From positions 186,001 to 250,000 of the forward strand of contig NZ_SORX01000002.1 of assembly GCF_004405125.1 (NCBI RefSeq): 64,000 nt of DNA, written 5' to 3'. Both the position numbers and the translations under genes were made by a program. The notes beneath the pieces were generated by a model that saw only the letters and a list, made by a program, of their open reading frames with translations, had not been told where the DNA came from and did no database searches. This DNA comes from Jeotgalibacillus salarius. GTDB lineage: Bacteria > Bacillota > Bacilli > Bacillales > Jeotgalibacillaceae. The first letter of the stretch is position 1; each line of letters starts with the position of its first letter. Positions 1 to 6,403 of this stretch are shown piece by piece.

Positions 1-243
1 ATTGACGAGTTAGGACGTATTGTCATTCCAAAAGAAATCAGAAGAATCAATGGATGGGACACTGGTCAGCCAATGGAGTTTTACACAGACGAAAAAGGAT
101 TAGTGATCAAAGCATACCGTGATCATGAAGAACAAACTGAAATTAAACAAAAGCTTCAAAGTTTAATTGATTCCTGCAGTAGTAAAGAGGAACTTCAAAA
201 GCTGAATGAAATTGTGAAGTACCTGGATAAGTCATCTGTATGA
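1..243 (+). CDS. AbrB/MazE/SpoVT-family DNA-binding regulator, 5' truncated by window edge
   Basis: The open frame from base 1 to the TGA at 241-243 gives 80 residues. It opens with the typical swapped-hairpin sequence (DELGRIVIPKEIRR, then F-Y-T-D-E-K-G), which in AbrB-type proteins follows about ten residues of N-terminal strand that lie outside the window. The C-terminal half is helical and charged and ends in KYLDKSSV. AbrB-like proteins bind DNA as dimers; in prophages they usually act on early genes. The next gene follows after a GGAGGTGAG ribosome-binding site, suggesting one early operon. The target is unknown. Confidence 0.85.
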   Translation: MDELGRIVIPKEIRRINGWDTGQPMEFYTDEKGLVIKAYRDHEEQTEIKQKLQSLIDSCSSKEELQKLNEIVKYLDKSSV

Positions 244-272
244 TTGGGATCACTTGAAGGGAGGTGAGAAGA

Positions 273-431
273 GTGAAGCCGGAAGAAAATCATCCAATAG
301 AAGACTTTTACGGAATTGAGATCTACTCAGGGGATTCATATTTTGTCTTCGGTAAAGATGTGGTACTTGCAACAAATGTTAAAAAGTATCTCATTGAAGA
401 GCAGCAACTTACATGTTATCAGGCCATATAA
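273..431 (+). CDS. Small YqaI-like phage protein
   Basis: GTG start at 273 with GGGAGGTGAG just upstream; 52 codons, ending at TAA 429-431. The sequence has the pattern IEDFYGIEIYSGDSYFV, then D-V-V-L-A-T-N-V-K-K-Y-L, resembling YqaI of the B. subtilis skin element (D-F-Y-G-D-E, a 'D-x-Y-V' strand, then a helix ending in Y-L). Such proteins are common small early-region phage proteins of unknown role. It lies between the AbrB-like regulator and the helicase in the same direction. About 75 bp of apparently non-coding sequence follow. Confidence 0.6.
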   Translation: MKPEENHPIEDFYGIEIYSGDSYFVFGKDVVLATNVKKYLIEEQQLTCYQAI

Positions 432-505
432 AAAGACCACTCGGCAAAGTGGTCCAAGAAAAACTATTTTTCACAGCAAGTATAGCATGAAATTTGGTGA
501 TGTAA

Positions 506-1729
506 ATGAAATTATTCCCACATCAGGACCGTGCATTGGATCAAACATATGAAAATAACAGGGTCGCCTATTACTTAGATATGGGGCTTGGAAAGACATA
601 TGTTGGATCAGAAAAAATGTGGGAGCTTAACACTCCATATAATTTAGTTATCTGTCAAAAGTCCAAAATACCGGACTGGAAAGAACACTTTGAACAGCAC
701 TATGACTATGAAGTAATCATCTTTGATAAGCAACCGATTGAAAAGATTCCTCCGGAGAGTGTCCTGATCATCAATTACGACAAAGTATGGAGGCGGCCTG
801 AGCTTCAAAAATTGAGAGACTTCACGATGATGATGGATGAGTCATCGATGATCAAAAATGAGTCGTCCAATCGAAGCAAGTTTATTTTAAAGCTTCATGC
901 ATCGAATGTGATTTTACTTTCAGGAACGCCCACTGGTGGCAAATATGAAGAGTTGTGGTCTCAGCTTCATCTATTAGGTTGGAAGATTACTAAGAAGCTG
1001 TTCTTGAAACAGTTTGTCATTCAGGAATGGGATGATCGGAATCAGAAGATGGTCATTACCGGATATAAAAATGTGGAGCGTTTAAAAGCGAAGCTCAGAG
1101 AATATGGAGCAGTGTTTATGAAGACTGAAGAGGTGTTTGATTTACCTGCAGTCAATGATCAGCTCATTAAGATTCAAAGCACAAAAGCATATAAAGAATT
1201 TAAAAAGCATCACATTATTGAGATTGAGCAGGAAGAATTAATTGGTGATACGCCGGCAGCTAAGAAGCTTATTTTAAGGCAACTGGCAGGGTTCTATAAC
1301 CAACATAAGCTTCAATATGTTAAAGACCTAATAGACAGCACAAACGATCGTGTCGTGATCTTTTATAACTTCAAAAGGGAATACGCTACATTGGTTGAAA
1401 TGATTGATCGACCAATTAGCACAATCAATGGTGATCTCAAAGATCTTTCTGCATATGAGACTCAGCCAAACAGCATTACATTGATTCAATACCAAGCAGG
1501 GGCTATGGGATTGAATTTGCAGAAAGCAAATAAAGTCGTTTACTTCACACTGACAGACAAAAGTGAGCTTTTTGAACAGAGTAAAAAACGGATTCACCGG
1601 ATTGGTCAGGATCGTCCTTGTTTCTATTATTACTTACTCACGGACGGATCCATAGAATGGCGAATGCTCGAAGTGTTGAAGGAACGAAAAGATTACACAG
1701 ATGCTCTATTTGAGAAGGAGGAAGAATAA
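506..1729 (+). CDS. SNF2/DEAD-type phage helicase
   Basis: A 407-residue superfamily 2 helicase. Visible motifs: Walker A-like MGLGKT at about residues 26-31, DES(S) in place of DEAH near 108-112 (MMDESSMIKN), SGTP (motif III) near 138, and motif VI with K-R-I-H-R-I-G-Q near 363-370, typical of the SNF2 branch. It is short for the family, with no accessory domains. In phages of Bacillales such genes open the replication module and may remodel forks or recombination intermediates. The ATG at 506 is chosen because the helicase N-terminal sequence begins there (MKLFPHQ); the ribosome-binding site (GGTGATG) is weak. Confidence 0.9.
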   Translation: MKLFPHQDRALDQTYENNRVAYYLDMGLGKTYVGSEKMWELNTPYNLVICQKSKIPDWKEHFEQHYDYEVIIFDKQPIEKIPPESVLIINYDKVWRRPELQKLRDFTMMMDESSMIKNESSNRSKFILKLHASNVILLSGTPTGGKYEELWSQLHLLGWKITKKLFLKQFVIQEWDDRNQKMVITGYKNVERLKAKLREYGAVFMKTEEVFDLPAVNDQLIKIQSTKAYKEFKKHHIIEIEQEELIGDTPAAKKLILRQLAGFYNQHKLQYVKDLIDSTNDRVVIFYNFKREYATLVEMIDRPISTINGDLKDLSAYETQPNSITLIQYQAGAMGLNLQKANKVVYFTLTDKSELFEQSKKRIHRIGQDRPCFYYYLLTDGSIEWRMLEVLKERKDYTDALFEKEEE

Positions 1730-1730
1730 C

Positions 1731-1925
1731 GTGGCTAAATTTACAGTCCGACAAGTTCAACGTGCAGCTGATAACGGCGTTACTAAAGCGATGTTATATC
1801 AGCGCACGAAAAAAGGAATGGATATTGAAACTGCAATAAACACGCCTAAAGTTGACCCGAGTGAAGCTGGACGCAGAGGAAAAGCAAAGCAACCACGGTG
1901 GGATATTAAAAGAGGAGGAAATTGA
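1731..1925 (+). CDS. Small phage protein with HTH-like motif
   Basis: GTG start at 1731 preceded by AAGGAGGAAG at 1715-1723; 64 residues. An upstream in-frame ATG at 1701 lies inside the helicase gene and has no better site. The sequence carries Y-Q-R-T-K-K-G-M-D-I-E-T-A-I-N-T-P, matching the 'Y-x-R-x3-G-(W/M)-D-x3-A-x3-P' pattern of a short DNA-binding helix seen in many phage and homing-nuclease proteins. The C-terminus is basic. It starts one base after the helicase stop and ends directly before the exonuclease gene, so it is co-translated. Function unknown; DNA binding is inferred. Confidence 0.7.
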   Translation: MAKFTVRQVQRAADNGVTKAMLYQRTKKGMDIETAINTPKVDPSEAGRRGKAKQPRWDIKRGGN

Positions 1926-2510
1926 ATGAGATTAGACATTATGACGGACATTGAAACTTTGGGCACCAACAGTGATTCAACGATTATTCAGCTTTCAGCA
2001 ATCGCATTTAATATCAGTACTGGTAGTCAAACCGATCAATTTAATTTGATTGCAGATATAGAAAAAAATGAGCAGCCGTTGAAAGTTACGGGTGGAACAA
2101 TCAAATGGTGGCTTGAAACAGATAAAGAGCTGCTTCACAAGCTATTAAGCTTCGGTGCTCATTCCAGTGAGGATATTTTAAGGGAGTTTCACGACTGGCT
2201 TTGTGAATTGGAGTTTCAAGGTTACGACTTGTATTTATGGGGCAACGGGATCCTATTTGATAACAAAATGATCCAACATCAATTTGAGCAGCTGGATTTA
2301 AAATACCCGATTTTTTATCGGAATGATCGTGATGTTCGAACGATTGTTGACCTGGCATCACATAAACTTGGAATCTCTGAAAAAGATTTAAAAGAAAGAT
2401 TCAATAATGATGCTTTAGTGAAACATGATGCCTTTGATGATGTCATTTATCAAATCAATTTAGTAACTGGCTGCTATAACATTCTGACCGGAAATGAGGG
2501 TTCAATATGA
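1926..2510 (+). CDS. DEDD-family 3'-5' exonuclease
   Basis: 194 residues. The N-terminal MTDIETLG gives the ExoI D-x-E pair near residues 8-10. A central W-G-N-G-x-x-F-D-N stretch fits ExoII, and K-H-D-A-F-D-D near residue 165 fits ExoIII (H-x4-D, DEDDh type). The shape resembles the Rv2179c-like phage exoribonuclease/exonuclease family. The gene starts immediately after the preceding stop, with AGAGGAGGAAATTG as ribosome-binding site. It probably processes DNA or RNA ends during phage replication. The substrate cannot be told from the sequence. Confidence 0.85.
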   Translation: MRLDIMTDIETLGTNSDSTIIQLSAIAFNISTGSQTDQFNLIADIEKNEQPLKVTGGTIKWWLETDKELLHKLLSFGAHSSEDILREFHDWLCELEFQGYDLYLWGNGILFDNKMIQHQFEQLDLKYPIFYRNDRDVRTIVDLASHKLGISEKDLKERFNNDALVKHDAFDDVIYQINLVTGCYNILTGNEGSI

Positions 2511-2824
2511 GTAATGAAGTGACACAGTTTGAAAATAAATACCTGCAGGCTATGGTGCACCTGGCAATTATGGAGAAGCAGCAAAAGGAATTAACTATAA
2601 AAGTGAAAGATGCCAAAGCTGAACTTGAAGATGCAATGGCACAGCACGACATTAAATCAATTGATAATGACTTTTTAAAGGTCACATGGGTAAAGGGCAG
2701 TTCTTCTAAAAGTATAGACATCAAAAAACTGCAGGAGAAGGAACCGAAGTTATATGGTGAGCTACTTGAGGATTATCCAAAAGTAACGGATAAAAAAGCC
2801 TATGTGAAATTCACGGTGAAGTAA
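2507..2824 (+). CDS. Phage coiled-coil protein of unknown function
   Basis: 105 residues, overlapping the exonuclease stop by 4 bp (ATGA). The first 55 residues are a strongly predicted helix or coiled coil (KQQKELTIKVKDAKAELEDAM), followed by a small beta-rich part with F-L-K-V-T-W-V-K-G and a lysine-rich end. The layout resembles Gp157-type siphovirus proteins, but the resemblance is weak. It sits in the replication operon between two nucleases. Role not known. Confidence 0.75.
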   Translation: MSNEVTQFENKYLQAMVHLAIMEKQQKELTIKVKDAKAELEDAMAQHDIKSIDNDFLKVTWVKGSSSKSIDIKKLQEKEPKLYGELLEDYPKVTDKKAYVKFTVK

Positions 2825-3106
2825 ATGAAAGAGTCAGTCTTTCAAAAAAAGGTCATCAAATATTTAAAAGATCATGACATCTGGCATGTGAAATATTGGG
2901 CCGGCAGTCAATACACCAAAGAGGGTATTCCGGATATCTTGGCATGCATCGATGGAGTATTTCATGGGATTGAATTAAAAACGGATGTGGGTACTGCCAG
3001 TAAGCTGCAGCTCTATAACATTCGTAAAATAAGAGATTCTGGTGGTGAGGCTTATGTACTCAGACCAAAAGGTTTTGAGTCCTGGAAGGTGAGGTGGTTT
3101 ACATGA
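2825..3106 (+). CDS. VRR-NUC domain nuclease
   Basis: 93 residues, a stand-alone VRR-NUC (PD-(D/E)XK superfamily) protein. Motifs: E-S-V-F-Q-K-K at the start, G-I-P-D-I-L with the catalytic Asp near residue 37, G-I-E-L-K (E-x-K) near 48-52, and a glutamine helix (S-K-L-Q-L-Y). Phage VRR-NUC proteins cut branched DNA such as Holliday junctions and are usually next to primase, helicase or polymerase genes, as here. It begins directly after the previous stop and overlaps the next gene by 13 bp. Confidence 0.9.
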   Translation: MKESVFQKKVIKYLKDHDIWHVKYWAGSQYTKEGIPDILACIDGVFHGIELKTDVGTASKLQLYNIRKIRDSGGEAYVLRPKGFESWKVRWFT

Positions 3107-4917
3107 CTCAATACAGCTATAGTCGGGTATTACTCTTCAACGATTGTCCATATCACTTTGGACTCCGGTACGTCGATCGATTAACCGAGCTGCCCAAATT
3201 CGATGCAGACAATCCTTTGATCATCGGAAATGCTCTTCACTCAGGGATTGAACAGGATGTTGAAACAGCTATTCAGGATTACTTCAACTCTTTTCCGGTC
3301 CTGACGAATGCGATCGTGGAAGAGGCGATGAAATTAGAAATTCTAATTCCTAAAGTGAAAGATTACTTGTACGAGCAGTTTCCAGACTTCGAATTTATTC
3401 ATGAGTATAAGATCGATCATGAAGAATATGTGGGGTTTGTTGATCTAATTGCAAAAGCTCCAGATGGCACTTGCATGGTTATCGACTTTAAATACTCTAA
3501 CAACATTAAAAACTATATGAAGTCAGCTCAGCTGCACATCTATAAGGATTTTCTCGAAAGAGACGGGTTTCATGTAAGAAAGCTTGCTTACATCTTTGCT
3601 CCAAAGACGAGCTTAAAGCAAAAGGATACGGAAGATTTGTTTCACTTCCGGAAGAGGTTAATGAAGACAGTCGAAGATTCAAAAATACAACTTGTATCCA
3701 TTGAGTTTGATGATATGGAAAGCATCTATTTCATGAACTCAATCACGGATATTGAAAATACATCAACATTTACGAAACGGAATAAGAGTGGAAATTGCTT
3801 CAGCTGCATTCCACGCTTCAGACCGAATTACCTGGAAGCAATCGAAAATGAAAAGGGAGAGATTATTATGGCATTGCCGAAAAATGAACGTCGTGAGAGA
3901 ACGATTGATACGAAACCGGACTTTTGGATTTATGCAGATTCATATGTAGGTAAATCAACATTCGTCGACAACGTGGAAAATGTATTGTTTCTAAACACGG
4001 ATGGAAACACAGACAATACGACTGCGCCTGTGGTTTCAATCAAAGATGTGGTCAGCAAATCGGGCCGCGTAACCAATCGTAAGTTAGCATGGGATATCTT
4101 CCTGGATACGATCAGTGATCTTGAAACAGACGATAGTGACTTTGAAGCAGTTGCCCTGGATTTAGTTGAAGATATTTATGAACACTGCAGAGTGTATGTT
4201 TTTGATAAAAATGGCTGGGAGCACGAATCAGACGGATCATACGGAAAAGGATGGTCCAAAGTAACGACTGAATTTAACAATGCCATGAAGCGTCTGAAAG
4301 CTTTAGGATATCAGGTGATCTATATAAGCAAGGAGAAGGCTGAAGAGATCACATTAAAGGGTGGTGCCAAGCGTACAACGTTTAAGCCGAACATCAACGA
4401 TAAGGTTGCAAACTTTCTTACCGGAACTGTTGATTTAACTTTAAGAGCATTTGTTGATTCACAAGACGAAAGACACCTTCAGTTGGCCAAGAAACAAAAC
4501 GTGTTCGGTGGTGGTCGATTTGACTTCCAAGTTGAAACTATTCCTCTGGAACTCGATGCATTTATCGAAGAACTTACAGCTGCCCAAGAAGGGAAGTCAC
4601 CGAAGAAAGAAGAAAAGAAAAAGCGTTCTGGCCGGAGTAAAAAAGAAAAAGAGCCAGCTGAGGATGAAAATGAAAAAGTCACTGAAGCAGCTGAAGAAGT
4701 TCAGCAAGAAGCAGAAGCTACAGAAGAAAAACCTAAGCGTGAACGTAGATCTCGAAAGACTGAAGATGCTCCTGCACAGGAAGAGGAAAAGCCCAAACGT
4801 CAGCGCAGATCCCGAAAGCCGGTTGAAGATGATACACCTCCAGGTGAATCTGATAGTGAAGAAACATCTGCAGCTGAAGAAGAGAAACCAAAACGTACTC
4901 GACGGAGCCGTCGGTAG
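3094..4917 (+). CDS. PD-(D/E)XK (Cas4/RecB-like) nuclease fused to Sak4-like RecA-fold ATPase, basic repeat tail
   Basis: A 607-residue frame joining two proteins that related phages usually encode separately. Residues 1-250 are a RecB/Cas4-like nuclease: G-N-A-L-H-S-G near 47, Y-V-G-F-V-D-L-I near 110, V-I-D-F-K-Y (D-x-K) near 130, and C-F-S-C-I-P cysteines near 235-239. Residues 259-500 are an AAA_24/Sak4-like ATPase: Walker A YADSYVGKST at 280-289 and a hydrophobic Walker B strand ending in D (V-A-L-D-L-V-E-D) near 345. The last 90 residues are highly charged, with three EEKPKRxRRSRK/R repeats. The partners suggest single-strand annealing or recombination coupled to DNA-end processing. An internal start at 3868 may also make the ATPase alone. 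ATG at 3106 (MTQYSYS) is an alternative start to the ATG at 3094. Confidence 0.88.
   Translation: MVYMTQYSYSRVLLFNDCPYHFGLRYVDRLTELPKFDADNPLIIGNALHSGIEQDVETAIQDYFNSFPVLTNAIVEEAMKLEILIPKVKDYLYEQFPDFEFIHEYKIDHEEYVGFVDLIAKAPDGTCMVIDFKYSNNIKNYMKSAQLHIYKDFLERDGFHVRKLAYIFAPKTSLKQKDTEDLFHFRKRLMKTVEDSKIQLVSIEFDDMESIYFMNSITDIENTSTFTKRNKSGNCFSCIPRFRPNYLEAIENEKGEIIMALPKNERRERTIDTKPDFWIYADSYVGKSTFVDNVENVLFLNTDGNTDNTTAPVVSIKDVVSKSGRVTNRKLAWDIFLDTISDLETDDSDFEAVALDLVEDIYEHCRVYVFDKNGWEHESDGSYGKGWSKVTTEFNNAMKRLKALGYQVIYISKEKAEEITLKGGAKRTTFKPNINDKVANFLTGTVDLTLRAFVDSQDERHLQLAKKQNVFGGGRFDFQVETIPLELDAFIEELTAAQEGKSPKKEEKKKRSGRSKKEKEPAEDENEKVTEAAEEVQQEAEATEEKPKRERRSRKTEDAPAQEEEKPKRQRRSRKPVEDDTPPGESDSEETSAAEEEKPKRTRRSRR
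3852..3870 (+). promoter_or_regulatory. Internal ribosome-binding site and in-frame ATG before the ATPase domain
   Basis: AAAGGGAGAG followed after about 7 bases by ATG at 3868-3870, in frame with the 3094 gene (codon 259). The encoded MALPKNERRERTID is the usual first sequence of separate phage Sak4-like ATPases. The site therefore looks like a former or still used start, allowing both fusion and free ATPase. Use in vivo is inferred. Confidence 0.6.
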
Positions 4918-4999
4918 CAAGTCTAACAGAAAGGATTATGATCCATTCGCTAATGATGGTCAACCCATCGAAATATCTGACGACATGTTACCGTTCTAA
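4913..4999 (+). other. SSB-type acidic C-terminal tip in the +1 frame behind the ATPase stop
   Basis: Reading one base ahead of the nuclease-ATPase frame, codons from 4913 to TAA 4997-4999 encode SKSNRKDYDPFANDGQ then PIEISDDMLPF. This is nearly the C-terminal tail of Bacillales SsbA (DPFANDGKPIDISDDDLPF), the peptide that recruits replication and repair enzymes. There is no start codon with ribosome-binding site and no OB-fold here. The +1 frame is open from 4451, so a frameshift anywhere in 4451-4914 would add this tip to the ATPase. It is a sequencing indel, a mutation, programmed frameshifting or a remnant of an ssb gene. Confidence 0.75.
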
Positions 5000-5026
5000 A
5001 AACTAAATTAATTGGAGGAATTGAAA

Positions 5027-5335
5027 ATGGCCGTTAAAGAATTGAATGCAAAAGAGCAGCATTATGCAGATACACGTGAAGAAGCAGAGAAAGTGGTTGA
5101 AGATGCAAAGTCGGATATTTATCTGACTTCATGGAAGATTAGTGAGAAGCATAATAAATATGGAACGTACTTCTTAATCGATCTGGCATTTAGTTATGAT
5201 ACGCCACGCGAGATCATGGAAAATGCTCCATCAAAGAGTGAAGAACCGGTTAAGGACTTACATGAAGGTGTGGAGTATAACGTCGAAAGTGATGGCACAG
5301 TGAAATTAAACGATGATCAGGAGGATGATGAATAA
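5027..5335 (+). CDS. Phage protein of unknown function, acidic, replication module
   Basis: 102 residues from ATG 5027, chosen because GGAGGAA lies at 5014-5020; the TTG at 5012 falls on the ribosome-binding site itself. The sequence has no domain I can name. It starts with a helix (KELNAKEQHYADTREEAEKV), has a beta-rich middle (W-K-I-S-E-K-H-N-K-Y-G-T-Y-F) and ends in an acidic tail (DDQEDDE). It overlaps the DUF669 start by 1 bp (TAATG), implying coupled translation. Neighbours suggest a role with single-stranded DNA or recombination. Confidence 0.75.
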   Translation: MAVKELNAKEQHYADTREEAEKVVEDAKSDIYLTSWKISEKHNKYGTYFLIDLAFSYDTPREIMENAPSKSEEPVKDLHEGVEYNVESDGTVKLNDDQEDDE

Positions 5336-5814
5336 TGGGATTCAATTGGGATAAGTTCGATAAGCAGGTTGACCTGGACGCATTACAAGAAGATGTAAAA
5401 GATGTTGAGGAAAATGGTGGTGGAGATTTTGAGCCGGTGCCAGATGGGCAGTATGAAGTTGAAGTTGAAAAGATGGAAATGACTGAATCGAAAAAAGGCG
5501 ATCCAATGTTATCCATTTGGTTCAAGATCATTGACGGTGATCTGGAAGGACAGAGAATCTTCTATAACAAAGTCATGCAGCCTCAGAATGACCGTGCCTT
5601 CGGCCTGCAGGTACATCAGAATAATCAAATGCTACGATCGCTATGGGATTGTGAAAAGGATGATGTGAAGTTTTCAAGCTTCGGAGATTATGCTGACTTG
5701 GTCCTTGATATCCATGAAGACATTGATGGGAAGTTTGAGTATCTTCTGGAAAAAGGCACGAACAAAGACGGCTTTGATACATTTGAAATCGTTGAAGTCT
5801 TTGAAGTTGAATAA
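5335..5814 (+). CDS. DUF669 family phage protein (ssDNA-binding/recombination module)
   Basis: 159 residues. The hallmark pattern of DUF669 is visible: F-E-P-V-P-D-G-Q-Y-E-V-E-V near residue 35, then K-K-G-D-P-M-L-S-I-W-F-K-I, then G-Q-R-I-F-Y-N-K-V. DUF669 proteins have an OB-like beta fold and lie next to Sak4-like ATPases in many Firmicutes phages, where they are thought to serve as the phage's single-strand-binding partner. Translation is coupled to the preceding gene. A terminator follows within 15 bp. Confidence 0.88.
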   Translation: MGFNWDKFDKQVDLDALQEDVKDVEENGGGDFEPVPDGQYEVEVEKMEMTESKKGDPMLSIWFKIIDGDLEGQRIFYNKVMQPQNDRAFGLQVHQNNQMLRSLWDCEKDDVKFSSFGDYADLVLDIHEDIDGKFEYLLEKGTNKDGFDTFEIVEVFEVE

Positions 5815-5823
5815 TTAAATAGG

Positions 5824-5848
5824 AGGGAGCTCTCGGGCTCCCTTTAAT
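5824..5848. terminator. Terminator between convergent DUF669 and cargo gene
   Basis: AGGGAGC/GCTCCCT 7-bp stem (5824-5830 with 5837-5843), 6-nt spacer, then TTTAATAT. It serves the + strand replication genes and may also act on the opposite-strand gene ending at 5859. Confidence 0.7.
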
Positions 5849-5858
5849 ATAGGTTCTA

Positions 5859-6311
5859 TTAGCCGCCTATTCCAAAGTAGTTTGTAATTAAGGGGCTTAG
5901 AAATAAACCCAACACGAATAATATTAATCCTGCCACAATGTTTAGACCAAAACTAAACCATCTATCTTTTGATTTGCCCAATACTAATGTGCTTTTAACT
6001 TGCTCAATTACTGCAGCAGCTTTGTCTTCTTCTACTGCAGCTAATTTTGAATATTTTTCATAATCAATTTGTAACTTTTTTAGTTTCTCGGTTCTGAGGC
6101 TAAGTTCTTCTTCAAGTTCTTTAATGACAGTGGATGTTTCTTTTAAAGATGCATTGACTTGTTCAATTTTAATATCTATCGATGTTCTAGATCTTTTTAA
6201 GTCTTCAATCAAATCATAAGTATCAAATAATGGGTAAAAAAATGGGTTATATGAAAGTGAACGGCGAATTTGTTTATAAAACAAGCTCCAAAATAATCTA
6301 TTATTTTTCAT
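5859..6311 (-). CDS. Coiled-coil membrane protein, reverse-strand phage cargo (moron)
   Basis: 150 residues, opposite to all surrounding phage genes. Residues 35-95 are a coiled coil (KELEEELSLRTEKLKKL region). A short amphipathic stretch is followed by one strong transmembrane helix at about 122-143 (F-G-L-N-I-V-A-G-L-I-L-F-V-L-G-L-F-L) near the C-terminus, giving a tail-anchored layout. It has its own ribosome-binding site (TAGGAGTTG) and an extended -10 promoter. Such isolated reverse genes in prophages are often expressed during lysogeny, for instance as exclusion or defence proteins. No family is recognised and the function is not known. Confidence 0.8.
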   Translation of the reverse strand: MKNNRLFWSLFYKQIRRSLSYNPFFYPLFDTYDLIEDLKRSRTSIDIKIEQVNASLKETSTVIKELEEELSLRTEKLKKLQIDYEKYSKLAAVEEDKAAAVIEQVKSTLVLGKSKDRWFSFGLNIVAGLILFVLGLFLSPLITNYFGIGG

Positions 6312-6329
6312 TGTACAACTCCTAGTTTA

Positions 6330-6338
6330 AATATATCA
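6330..6338 (-). promoter_or_regulatory. Extended -10 promoter of the reverse-strand cargo gene
   Basis: On the minus strand TGATATATT reads as TG-N-TATATT, with TTGCTA as a weak -35 fifteen bases upstream. It lies about 20 bp before the ATG at 6311. The gene therefore need not depend on phage induction; that is inference. Confidence 0.5.
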
Positions 6339-6403
6339 CAATTAGAATTCTAGCAAATGGAAGCAGAGCTGAAAACAGGAAATAATGGTTTGGAGTGAAG
6401 TAA

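Noticed and set aside
316-552. 78-codon frame on the + strand before the helicase
   Set aside because: No ribosome-binding site; overlaps the YqaI-like gene and the helicase start in another frame; sequence lacks protein-like pattern.
4451-4912. Long +1 frame as an independent gene
   Set aside because: The part before 4913 is lysine-rich shadow coding created by the repetitive A-rich ATPase tail, with no ribosome-binding site. Only the last 28 codons are meaningful and are reported separately.
4597-4920. Reverse-strand 107-codon frame
   Set aside because: Phe/Leu/Arg low-complexity complement of the charged repeats; no start signals.
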